Assembly (NCBI RefSeq): GCF_010672525.1
Contig: NZ_JAAHGH010000004.1
Location: 351,964 to 415,963 of the forward strand
DNA from: Okeania sp. SIO2B3
Lineage (GTDB): Bacteria; Cyanobacteriota; Cyanobacteriia; Cyanobacteriales; Microcoleaceae
Length of the DNA: 64,000 bases
Direction of reading: 5' to 3'
Shown here: piece after piece, positions 54,104 through 64,000 of the stretch
How the letters are laid out: each line of letters opens with the position of its first letter
How positions within the stretch are numbered: the stretch's first letter is position 1
Position numbers and translations under genes: made by a program
Notes under the pieces: model-generated
Told to the model about the DNA's origin: nothing
Databases searched by the model: none
What the model saw: only the letters and a program-made list of their open reading frames with translations

Positions 54104-55507
54104 ATTAATTTTTGTCCTTGTTATATTCTAGTTAATCGTTCAACTTATTTTTTATAAATTATCGGGACACAGACAATAGGAGTCTAGATACTTTATTTCT
54201 AGTATATTCCCAGAGCAAAAGTTAAATCTGCTCTATGTTATTAATTCATAGCTAATATTTTGATAATTTGGAGCTTTTGACAAATTAATTTTTTTTATAT
54301 CGATCTAGAACCATTAGATTATTAACTTTGACGATATTTGTTGAGCTTTTCAATTTAATATCATTTGCTCTAAAATTAATGAAAATTTCAAGTTATTTTT
54401 AGCGATATAGCGATATATTATCAAGATGTATTTAAGTTGAGTTTCTATAAATCCTTTTTAATCAAAGAAAATCATAAGTACTAATATAATAAATTGACAC
54501 TCTCAGTTCTGAATATGCTGAGATGATCTAGGCTAAACCTAGAAGGAATAGTCAAATATTCCTCAAGAAACTCAAGACAACTATCGTCACTGATGCTGCA
54601 ATTGTGCTTACTTTTATGTTTGCTTAAAGCTTTCAAAATCGATCACTAAACAAAAAAAAGGCCTTGCTGAATCAAGGTATGAAAATAAAAATTGAACAAT
54701 CTCAAATATTTGTTATTCAATAGTTTAGCAACTACTTAAAAATACAAATCATACCCACGCATCAGCAACGCCCAAAAAAACAGTACGCTCCATATTCTGC
54801 ATTACTTGCTCTTTACTGTCATAATGCCGTCAGAATAACTGACCGTTGTTCTGACAGAACCGCTATTTCTCCGTATTAAGTAGAACATTGTAAATTTTGG
54901 GCGCTATGTATCAAATTGTAAATTAGCTCAAAAGTTTATATTCAATGGTTTTAGGGTTTTTTTGATTAAATATGCAACGTCTTTTTTTTAGCCTGCTCTA
55001 CTTAGGATGCTTCAAAACGTAGATAGTTATTCCTACTAACTCATCTATTTTAACATCAATCAATGTGCTTAAAACCACTTGAGTCGATTTCCTCTCAAAC
55101 TTAAAAAGACTGAGCTACCCGCATTCCGCACGTTTGTTGTGAATATTGATAGATTCTAAGTATTTTGTCTGAATTATGAGATTAGTTTTTTTCAATTCTT
55201 TGTATCATAAACATAAAAATTTGATTTGTTTGCAACAGAACAGATAAGTGAAGTAATGTATGTATGCAAGGCTAGCTTATGCACACCGGAGTTAAGAGTT
55301 TTCCAATATGGATTATGTACTTAATTTTCTTGCTCCTTCTCCTTTAAACTTAAATTATGACAGTTTATTTTGGTCAAGAATTAGGTTAATATTCTAATCT
55401 AGAACAAATAATTTCAAACAAAGCCCAAATAAAATATTTAGCTACGTCTCTAAAATCTCAAATATTATAGTTTTTGCAAACATACAAACAGGTTTTAAAA
55501 ACAACAG

Positions 55508-56938
55508 ATGACTCAAAAATTTGATTACGACTTAATAATTATCGGTGCAGGTGTTGGTGGACATGGTGCAGCATTACATGCCACAAGTTGTGGCCTAAAA
55601 ACAGCTATTGTAGAAGCAGCGGAAATGGGTGGGACTTGTGTTAACCGAGGTTGTATACCATCGAAGGCGCTTCTGGCAGCATCTGGTAAAGTTCGAGAGT
55701 TACGGGATACTCACCACTTAAAAACTCTGGGTATTCAATTAGATAATGTAGCTTACGACCGACAAGCGATCGCTTCTCATGCTAGTAAAATTGTTGACAA
55801 AATTAGAGGTGACATGACCAACAGTCTGAAACGTCTAGGCATAGATTTGATTAAAGGCTGGGGGCAAATGGCAGGTCAACAAAAAGTTATGGTCAAGACA
55901 GATAAGGGAGAAGAATACTTTACTGGTAAAGATATTATACTTGCCCCTGGCTCTATTCCATTTGTTCCTCCTGGAATAGAGTTAGATGGTAAAACAGTTT
56001 TTACCAGTGATGATGCTTTGAAATTAGACTGGTTGCCACCCTGGGTAGCAATTGTTGGTAGTGGTTATATTGGACTGGAGTTTTCTGATATCTATACCGC
56101 TCTTGGATCTGAAATTACTATGATTGAGGCATTAGACCAATTAATGCCCACTTTCGATTCAGATATAGCAAAAATTGCAAAAAGAGTTCTAATTGAATCA
56201 AGAGATATTGAAACTAAAGTGGGTAAGTTGGCGATGAAGGTAACTCCTGGATCTCCAGTAATTATCGAACTAGCTGATGCTAAAACTAAGGAAGTAGAAG
56301 AGGTTCTGGAAGTAGATGCTTGTTTAGTTGCTACAGGTCGCATTCCCTATACAAAAAATTTGGGACTAGATTATGTCGGTGTAGAGACTGACCGCCGGGG
56401 TTTTATTCCGGTGAACGATAAAATGGCTGTTTTGTCAAGTGGTGAACCAGTACCTAATTTATGGGCGATCGGTGATGCGACTGGAAAAATGATGTTAGCC
56501 CATACAGCTTCAGCTCAAGGTATAACAGTGGTAGAAAATATTTGTGGTCGTAATAGGGATGTAGATTATCTTAGTATTCCGGCTGCTGCTTTTACTCATC
56601 CAGAAATTAGCTATGTTGGTATGACTGAAACAGCAGCTAAAGATTTAGGAGCAGAGCAAGGATTTGAAGTGGCCAGTGTAAAAACTTATTTTAAGGGTAA
56701 TTCAAAAGCAATTGCTGAAGGAGAAACAGATGGCATTGCTAAGGTAATTTATCGTCAAGATACAGGAGAATTATTAGGAGTACATATTATTGGCCTGCAT
56801 GCGTCGGACTTAATTCAAGAAGCAGCAAATGCTATGGCTCAAAAGCAATCTGTTAATCAGTTATCTTTTAATGTACATACTCATCCTACTTTGTCAGAAG
56901 TTTTGGATGAGGCATTTAAACGAGCAACTGTTAGTTAG
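55508..56938 (+). CDS. lpdA: Dihydrolipoyl dehydrogenase
   Basis: [67 protein letters not shown]. Confidence 0.96.
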   Translation: MTQKFDYDLIIIGAGVGGHGAALHATSCGLKTAIVEAAEMGGTCVNRGCIPSKALLAASGKVRELRDTHHLKTLGIQLDNVAYDRQAIASHASKIVDKIRGDMTNSLKRLGIDLIKGWGQMAGQQKVMVKTDKGEEYFTGKDIILAPGSIPFVPPGIELDGKTVFTSDDALKLDWLPPWVAIVGSGYIGLEFSDIYTALGSEITMIEALDQLMPTFDSDIAKIAKRVLIESRDIETKVGKLAMKVTPGSPVIIELADAKTKEVEEVLEVDACLVATGRIPYTKNLGLDYVGVETDRRGFIPVNDKMAVLSSGEPVPNLWAIGDATGKMMLAHTASAQGITVVENICGRNRDVDYLSIPAAAFTHPEISYVGMTETAAKDLGAEQGFEVASVKTYFKGNSKAIAEGETDGIAKVIYRQDTGELLGVHIIGLHASDLIQEAANAMAQKQSVNQLSFNVHTHPTLSEVLDEAFKRATVS

Positions 56939-56995
56939 GTTTGCTGATTCCCAAATTGATGTGACAATAAAAGCAAACACTAAATTAAACCAGAT

Positions 56996-57595
56996 ATGCG
57001 AACCGCTTACCAGTACAAGCTATTGCCCAACAAAGAACAAGCCACAGTAATAGAGTTGTGGCTGGAATTTTTACGTCGGCAGTACAATTATAGGCTGTAT
57101 GAGCGGTTTTCATGGTGGGAAGAAAACCGCTGTCCGGTTGATGCTTGCCCAATGGTTATGCCAATTACTCAACTAAGAGATAATCCAGATTATTACTCTC
57201 AGAAAAAAGATTTAGTCAATACCAAAGATATAGTTCTTCTGAATAAGACTGGAACACTTTTTCAGCTGAAACTCCTTCAAGGTAAGAAACCCTTGTCTCA
57301 ATCTTAACTGGAATGACTATAAGTTTCCTGAGTACAAGCTGATTCATTCTCAGGTATTACAAGACTACACAAAACGGGTAAAACTTGCTTTTGATAGATG
57401 GTTTATAGTAATAGACAGCGACTTGAATGCTGCGATAAATATCAAAAATAGGGCGGTAGGGCATTCCGTTATTAGAGCTTCGTGGAGCCCGACGGGATAC
57501 CGGGGCTACGAAACGAGAAGCCCACACTATAGCGTCAGCGAACGTATGGGAGATGTCACTATTCAGTCATCATTTTTTTTGTTTCTCAGAATTTA
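56996..57595 (+). pseudogene. IS605-type TnpB relic with internal deletion of the catalytic core
   Basis: MRTAYQYKLLPNKEQATVIELWLEFLRRQYNYRLYERFSWW...; then WNDYKFPEYKLIHSQVLQDYTKRVKLAFDRW joined in frame to FIVIDSDLNAAINIKNRAVGHSV. Confidence 0.85.
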
Positions 57596-57832
57596 ATTTT
57601 GCTTTGAAAGTTAGTAACTGTAACTTCAGCAAATTAAGAAATGCTATACTAACAAATCTTGAAAATTTGAAGACTACAAAAAGAGTCATTAAAAGATAGG
57701 GTAGTCCTAAAGATGTAAGGATATTGATTAGTATATTCCTTGAATTTTCAGGAATTAAGCTTCAAAAATTATCTTTTATTTTGCGGGTTTAATACTCCAC
57801 TGTCAACGAAGGGTTAATTTATTGTCACGCTT

Positions 57833-58022
57833 GTAAGCATTCAGCCGTCAGCTATCAGCTATCAGCTATGAGTTATTAACTCATTATCTTGGAAGAAGGA
57901 ATTAGTTGTCAAGGAGAATTAAAAGTTCTGTTAGCTCCGCATTCCGCAGGAAATGAAATATTTATGTCCGCTAACCTTAGTATTTGCTTGATTCTTGAAA
58001 AAGCTGATAGCTGAATGCTTAC
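57833..58022. mobile_element. MITE family E copy with 8-bp TSD
   Basis: TCACGCTT at 57825-57832 and 58023-58030; GTAAGCATTCAGCCGTCAGC...GCTGATAGCTGAATGCTTAC. Confidence 0.93.
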
Positions 58023-58386
58023 TCACGCTTAGAAAAATTGTATCCTTTGAGATATCGTAAATTTTGCTAGAATTAGTTAAGGACTGGTGTAAAAATAACC
58101 TGAACAGTTTTTTTGATGGAAGCTATATTTCACGATTTATCCTAGATAAAATTTGTACAACTTATTTTTACATGGCTCCTAACCAAAAATATAGAGTTGT
58201 AAGTATTCTCTGATGACAAAGAATTAGCCCTACACCGTCAACGAGGGTGCTTAAAATTGTTTGAGCTGATAAGACAGGAAGTGGCAAGTCGTTGACTATC
58301 CATAAGCAATTAGACCTTCTGCCTTCTGCCTTCTTCAATACTTATTTAACACTACCAAAACTAGGAAATTATCAAGACAAAATATA

Positions 58387-59283
58387 ATGCAAATTCGTCG
58401 CCGACCGCCAACTTCAGCAGTAGAAATGGGTAGTTTACGTTATGAAGTTGCTTTGCCAAATTCAAAACCTCAAAATATTCTGGAAGAAATTGTTTGGTAT
58501 AAAGAAAAAGAGGTAGATTATCTGCGGGATAAACAACCATTAGTTGAGTTAAAAAAGAAAATTAACTCAATGTCTGCTCCTCTGGATTTTTTAGCTACCT
58601 TATCAACAGGAAAAACTCAACCTGCTGTAATTGCTGAAGTTAAAAAAGCTTCTCCTAGTAAAGGGATAATTAGAGAAGATTTTGAACCAGTTGCCATAGC
58701 TAAAGCATATCAACAAAATGGTGCAACTTGTATTTCAGTCTTGACAGATAAAAAATTCTTTCAAGGTAGCTTTGAATATTTATCAAATATTAGGAAAAAT
58801 GTTGACTTACCACTACTGTGTAAAGATTTCCTGATTTATCCATATCAAATATATCTTGCTCGTTTATATGGAGCTGATGCTGTACTACTAATTGCAGCAA
58901 TTTTATCAGACCAAGATTTAAAGTATTTTATCAAGATAGTTAATGCTTTAGGAATGACTGCTTTAGTTGAGGTTCATAGTTTAACAGAGTTAGACCGGGT
59001 ATTGACAATAGAAGGAGTTAAGTTGGTAGGTATAAATAATCGCAATTTAGCAGATTTTTCAGTAGATTTACAAACAACTTGTAAATTAATGGAAGCTAGG
59101 AATAAAGAGTTACAAAAACTTGGAATTTTAGTAGTAAGTGAATCAGGGATACATGGATATCAAGATGTAAACGTTGTTAAAAATTCTGGTGTGGGTGCTG
59201 TTTTAATAGGTGAGTCTCTGATGAAAAAAGCAGACCCAGGTGCAGCACTGCTACAGTTATTTACAGATAAACAAGTTAACTAA
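58387..59283 (+). CDS. trpC: Indole-3-glycerol phosphate synthase
   Basis: [79 protein letters not shown]. Confidence 0.96.
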   Translation: MQIRRRPPTSAVEMGSLRYEVALPNSKPQNILEEIVWYKEKEVDYLRDKQPLVELKKKINSMSAPLDFLATLSTGKTQPAVIAEVKKASPSKGIIREDFEPVAIAKAYQQNGATCISVLTDKKFFQGSFEYLSNIRKNVDLPLLCKDFLIYPYQIYLARLYGADAVLLIAAILSDQDLKYFIKIVNALGMTALVEVHSLTELDRVLTIEGVKLVGINNRNLADFSVDLQTTCKLMEARNKELQKLGILVVSESGIHGYQDVNVVKNSGVGAVLIGESLMKKADPGAALLQLFTDKQVN

Positions 59284-59380
59284 AACTGGTAAAGATATAG
59301 GGTTTTAGATTTAGATTATATCTTGACAATTTTTCAGATAAAAACTGTAGATGATAGAGTTATCAAAAAAATTACTGAAT

Positions 59381-59640
59381 AATTAGGGTTTGTTGAAAAA
59401 GTCTTTTAGTAGGGGTAGGAGACAACCCACCCCTCGCCCCTCCCCCTCCCAGGAGGGGAGGAATGGGAATGAGCAAGGAGGTAGTAACAATTGTAAGAAT
59501 GATTTTTCTACCCAACTATGCGCCTAAAATACGCTCCTTTTTGAGCGTTTTAGAAGTGATACCAGGCACTTTTTTAGATTCCAAAAAGGCACTTGTCTTT
59601 ATATATCAATGCTTTTAGATTTAATCAGCAAGTCCTAATT
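59381..59640. mobile_element. MITE-like family D copy
   Basis: AATTAGGGTTTGTTGAAAAAGTC...GATTTAATCAGCAAGTCCTAATT. Confidence 0.8.
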
Positions 59641-60496
59641 AAATTTTCAACCCTCTCCTGGAAACTTGAAAGGAGGAAAAAATCTTTTTAGCCAGTCCTC
59701 TTGTTTTAAAAAGGGTTTCCTGACGGAATGCTCCGCAAACAGCAATTCAGTATTCAGCAAGTGATTTATACTTAAACCGAGAGAAATGCAATTTCAAAAA
59801 GGATTTATATTCGCTTTATCTAGCGAAGTTGGTATTAAGATGAAAATCAAATCTTATTTGCTTAAACCACATAAACTATATATAGCTGTCCTAAATAAGT
59901 TTTGAACAAATGTTAGTTATCTAAATACTGATGGTTACTTCTCTTGATATCTAACTAATGTTCATATTCCATCTAGAATGGCTATAGTGATTTATGTTCA
60001 TATTAATTATCTTTTCTCTTATAGCCCACATTCGGAACTTCAATTTGTCTCATTAAAAGTAGTATATAAATCCGTAGTTTGGTAGGTATTTATACTATGC
60101 AAATCATCTCAATTACTTTTTTCGTCGATCAAATTCCGAGTCAAAAATTTACGCATAAATACTTGCTCTGATGATTACTCAATCACGGCAGCTATGATTT
60201 TCTTCTAAAATTCTGTCTCTTGTCTTCCCCTCCTGGGAGGGGGAGGGGCGAGGGGTGGGTTGTCTCCTGACTCCTAATTCTATACTACATTTTGTGGTGC
60301 GGAATGTGGGTTATAGGTTTAATACCCTAGCTTTACCCTCAATGTCCACAATTATTTGGGGTTTTAATCTCCATAAATTGTTCCTTGTTCCTTGTTCAAG
60401 AATAATTAGTAGTACAACAGCTCTCTGATTTCTATTTGTTGTTGAAATTATTGCATAGCATAATTAACCAATCTGTAAACCGTTATAAATAAAACT

Positions 60497-60727
60497 ATGG
60501 AAGCAATACCAGTTCCCTCCCGTATTCATTATGAACTGCTACTTCAGTTATTAGAAAAAAAGACGATTTTAGCAGTAGACTATAATACAAAACAGCACGA
60601 AAAAGCACGGGAACTTATTGTAACTGTGAGAAAAGCTTTAGCACTACAAAAACAATTTGAAGAAAGTTGCAAGCAAGCAAATTTACCAATTGAATATCAA
60701 TGGTCTCTCAATGAAACAGAAAAATAA
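60497..60727 (+). CDS. Small cyanobacterial protein (DUF5340-like)
   Basis: MEAIPVPSRIHYELLLQLLEKKTILAV...; recalled resemblance to the DUF5340 family. Confidence 0.6.
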   Translation: MEAIPVPSRIHYELLLQLLEKKTILAVDYNTKQHEKARELIVTVRKALALQKQFEESCKQANLPIEYQWSLNETEK

Positions 60728-60899
60728 ATATTAAGTGCATTAGAACAAGCAAAAAAAAGGTATTTCTGAATTTGATAATACTCAAAAATTAATATCTAAG
60801 ACTTTTGAAAATCCAAAGGTAGAATTGGCAATTAATAACTTCACTAAATAAGACCTAGAATAAAACTAACAATAGATAATTAATTAACAATCATTCATT

Positions 60900-61163
60900 A
60901 ATTAGGGCTTGCTGATTAAATCTCAAAGCACTTCTAAATAAAGGTTTTAGCCTTTTTGGGGCCTTTAAAAAGTGCCTGGTATCACTTCTAAAACGCTCAA
61001 AAAGGAGCGTATTTTAGGCGCATAGTTGGGTAGAAAAATCATTCTTACAATTGTTACTCCTACCTCCTCACTCATTCCCATTCCTCCCCTCCTGGGAGGG
61101 GGAGGGGTGGGTTGTCTCCTGTCTCCTACCCTTACTAAAAGACTTTTTCAGCAAACCCTAATT
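60900..61163. mobile_element. MITE-like family D copy
   Basis: AATTAGGGCTTGCTGATTAAATC...TTTTTCAGCAAACCCTAATT. Confidence 0.8.
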
Positions 61164-61189
61164 AGAAGAAGTATTTATCAATTATTAAT

Positions 61190-61935
61190 TTAGTCTACCT
61201 AAACAATACCATTCTTAGGGATGTCACAATTTATGGATTTGCTCAATGTAAAGTTTTTGGGAATGACACAGTTTCTTCTTTGGTATCAATCCTCTATCTC
61301 AAAGGAAGAAGTAATTATCAATTATTAATTTATACCAGTTTAAAAAAAGAATGCTATAAAAAGGTGCATCTAGATCGGAGATCCTTAAAAAGAGCTTATC
61401 TAATTCATTTTAGATAGTTATATCTATATATTTTTACCGAAGAATTAATAATTAATAATTAATAATTAATAATTAAATAATTCTGGTTTAAAGCCTCCCC
61501 TTTTAAGGGGAAAAAAGCGGTCGAGGGATGGCGAGGAAACCTGCGCCATATCCAATCGACCAAGAAAAGAAAATATTCCTTATATTCAATTCCGTAACGG
61601 TTTTAACCAGAGGTAATTATCAATTATCCATTATCAATTAATGAACTTTTTTCCTTCAATATTTATTCCCTATTCCTTACTTCTACCATTTGTAAAAAAC
61701 ACTTATCAAATTAGTATTAGTCTACCTAACTAATACCATTCTTAGGTATTTCACAATTTATGGATTTGCTCAATGTAAAGTTTTGGGGAATGATACAGTT
61801 TCTTCTTTGGTATCAATCCTCTATCTCAAAGGAAGAAGTAATGATAAATTATTAATTTAGTCTACCTAACTAATACCATTCTTAGGGATGTCACGATTTA
61901 TAGATTTGCTCAATGTAAAGTTTTTGGGAATGATT
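61190..61935 (+). repeat. About 140-bp unit present 2.5 times upstream of the aminotransferase gene
   Basis: tagtctacctaa(ac)taataccattcttaggg...cacaatttatggatttgctcaatgtaaagtttttgggaatga...ggtatcaatcctctatctcaaaggaagaagtaat at about 61190, 61717 and (partial) 61858. Confidence 0.85.
61434..61643 (+). mobile_element. MITE-like family A copy between units of the 140-bp repeat
   Basis: TTACCGAAGAATTAATAATTAATAATTAAT...AACCAGAGGTAATTATCAATTATCCATTATCAATTAATGAA. Confidence 0.8.
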
Positions 61936-62282
61936 ACTAGAAGTTAATGCAGTTAGTATTTCGGCGCTCATTTGTGAAACTATTCAAAATCATTACTTTA
62001 ACAACAAAAACTTTGTGATTAGTTTTAATTCCTAACTGTTACCAGATAAATAGTTGCTTCAACCATTGAATAATCCCTTAATATCTTAAATGTAAATTCT
62101 ATAGAAATAAAAATCAAAAAAATCCTCAAACAAAAATACTTAAAATTAAATAACTCCTAAAATAACTAAAACTTTCTTAGGTGGGAATCTTAAAGAAAAA
62201 ATAAGTTTTTTCAATAAAATGCTTCTCAATCAATAAACATATAAACTAACTCAAGTAAAACAAAACATAAGGAATAGAAATC

Positions 62283-63440
62283 ATGAATGACAAACTAATG
62301 TTAATGATTCCCGGACCTACTCCAGTACCAGAAACAGCCTTACTAGCTATGGCCAAACATCCAATCGGCCATAGAAGTAGTGACTTTTCCAAAATTATGG
62401 CAGAGGTGACAGAAAACCTCAAATGGCTACATCAAACAAAAAATGATGTCCTAATTTTAGCATCTAGTGGAACTGGGGCCATGGAAGCAGGTATCATTAA
62501 CTTTCTCAGTCCAGGCGATCGCGTATTATGTGGATGTAATGGTAAATTTGGCGATCGCTGGGCAGAAGTAGCTACTGCTTATGGCCTCCAAGTCGAAAAA
62601 ATCACAGCAGAATGGGGCCAACCTCTGGACTCAGAAAAATTTCGTGAACAACTAGAAGCAGATAAAGAGAAAAAAATCAAGGCGGTAATTATTACCCATA
62701 GTGAAACTTCTACAGGTGTTCTCAATGACCTAAAAACTATTAATAGTTATGTTAAAGCTCATGGCGAAGCATTAATTATAGTAGATGCCGTCACCAGTAT
62801 TGGGGCAGTCAATATACCAATAGATGAGTTGGGTCTTGATGTTGTTGCTTCAGGTTCTCAGAAAGGTTATATGATACCCCCTGGTTTAGCTTTTGTGGCA
62901 GTAGGTGCTAAAGCTTGGACTGCATATGAAACGGCCAAATTACCACGTTACTATCTTGACTTGGGTAAGTATCGTAAAGATGGAGCTAAAAATACTACAC
63001 CTTTTACCCCACCAGTAAATTTATTCTTTGCCTTGCAAGCTACACTTAGAATGATGCAGGATGAAGGATTAGAAAATATATTTGCTCGGCATCAACGTTT
63101 AATGACTACGACTCGTGCAGCAGTCAAAGCTTTAGGGTTGCCCCTATTTGGGCCAGATGCAGTAGCTAGTCCTGCTATTACTGCAGTTGCTCCTCCACCA
63201 GAAGTAGACGCAGAAAAAATACGGACTATTGTCAGTAAGCGTTTTGATATTGCTTTAGCTGGTGGACAAAACCACTTAAAAGGGAAAATTTTCCGTATTG
63301 GACATTTAGGTTTTGTCAGCGAACGGGATATTCTCACCGCTATCTCTGCATTAGAAGTTGCTTTGCGAGAGTTGGGATATGAAGCTTTTACTCCAGGAGC
63401 AGGTGTAGCTACTGCTTCTAGAGTTTTAGCTGAGTCATAA
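62283..63440 (+). CDS. Alanine--glyoxylate aminotransferase family protein (class V)
   Basis: MIPGPTPVPETALLAMAKHPIGHRSSDF, ILASSGTGAMEAGIINFL, DAVTSIGAVNIPIDELGLDVVASGSQKGYMIPPGLAFV. Confidence 0.94.
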   Translation: MNDKLMLMIPGPTPVPETALLAMAKHPIGHRSSDFSKIMAEVTENLKWLHQTKNDVLILASSGTGAMEAGIINFLSPGDRVLCGCNGKFGDRWAEVATAYGLQVEKITAEWGQPLDSEKFREQLEADKEKKIKAVIITHSETSTGVLNDLKTINSYVKAHGEALIIVDAVTSIGAVNIPIDELGLDVVASGSQKGYMIPPGLAFVAVGAKAWTAYETAKLPRYYLDLGKYRKDGAKNTTPFTPPVNLFFALQATLRMMQDEGLENIFARHQRLMTTTRAAVKALGLPLFGPDAVASPAITAVAPPPEVDAEKIRTIVSKRFDIALAGGQNHLKGKIFRIGHLGFVSERDILTAISALEVALRELGYEAFTPGAGVATASRVLAES

Positions 63441-63503
63441 TTTAGCTGACCCACCAATTGCGGTGAAAAAGTCCCCAAAGAATTAAACATACGAACTCAT
63501 TCT

Positions 63504-63705
63504 TGTCCCCATTGCTGTGTTGTGATTGACCGCGACTTGTTTGCGTAGCATGACAAACGGAAATGCAGCAATAAATATAAAAAATAGGGCGGCAGGGCAT
63601 TCCGCCCTTAAAGCACGCGCTTGTCCGACGGGGTACCGGGACTGCGAAACGAGAAGTCCACACTATAGCTTCAGCTTAGTGTGGGAGCATGTCACCATCT
63701 AAAAT
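63504..63705 (+). pseudogene. TnpB C-terminal relic plus IS605-type right end, disrupted by a 22-bp insert
   Basis: CPHCCVVIDRDL-[tttgcgtagcatgacaaacgga]-NAAINIKNRA; right-end hairpin CCCACACTA...TAGTGTGGG. Confidence 0.8.
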
Positions 63706-63788
63706 GTTGCAATAGTAGGGGGGGGTTCCACGTTAAATTAATTAGTCTTAACCAATTAGATGAAACCGCCCCCACCCCATTAACGAAA

Positions 63789-63823
63789 TCAGAAGTCAGA
63801 AGTCAGAAGTCAGAAGTCAGAAG
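63789..63823. repeat. Heptanucleotide tandem repeat (AGTCAGA)n
   Basis: cagaagtcagaagtcagaagtcagaagtcagaag. Confidence 0.95.
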
Positions 63824-64000
63824 CGAGTTTGTAATTCTGAGGAGACCTCAGAATGTAAGACACACTTCATTTCAGTCAGAAGTTGACCTACCCCTAACCC
63901 CTCCCAACCCACCCCTAACCCCTCCCAGGAGGGGAGGGGAAATAGGGGATTTTAGCAACTCTCCAAAAATTTTTCGCCTTAAAAGGTGGGGTTGCGCAAC

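Noticed and set aside
59700-60490. Possible genes in the long gap before the 76-aa ORF
   Set aside because: No ORF of convincing length or composition; region consists of repeat fragments and AT-rich spacer.
63092-63490. 132-aa antisense ORF in the aminotransferase gene
   Set aside because: Shadow ORF; also crosses into TnpB relic sequence.

Overview
The window is chromosomal DNA from a filamentous cyanobacterium. The evidence is scattered HIP1 octamers (GCGATCGC), hetR with an upstream patX-like gene, an Hli protein, a DUF3611 protein, and AT-rich intergenic DNA packed with repeats (inference: Oscillatoriales, Trichodesmium/Okeania-like). Recognisable genes include dnaK (5' truncated by the window), a GH13 amylase, glgC, a DnaJ-type co-chaperone, an exopolysaccharide cluster (Wzc-like kinase, SLBB export protein, cysC), patX-hetR, a peptide-ABC binding protein, proB, a RodZ-like protein, an M48 protease, two tRNA-Leu genes, murA, ald, lpdA, trpC and an alanine-glyoxylate-type aminotransferase. 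Main leads: (1) a ParA-like ATPase + HEPN two-gene module, translationally overlapping, sitting between two divergent copies of the 3' end of a DUF4112 gene, as expected for a small cassette inserted at a gene end; (2) patX ending in HRGSGR, with an internal RGSAR, upstream of a hetR carrying an 18-bp N-terminal tandem duplication; (3) a MITE family with six copies, each flanked by a perfect 8-bp target duplication; (4) ~21-22 bp mobile elements (SDR-like) with filled/empty site pairs visible inside the window and an apparent TG^AA target; (5) nested elements up to three levels deep; (6) many unrelated simple repeats that all have period 7; (7) a caspase-like/EACC1-like fragment next to a broken flavin-reductase duplicate; (8) a two-gene membrane locus with one lesion in each gene. 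No CRISPR array or rRNA was seen.
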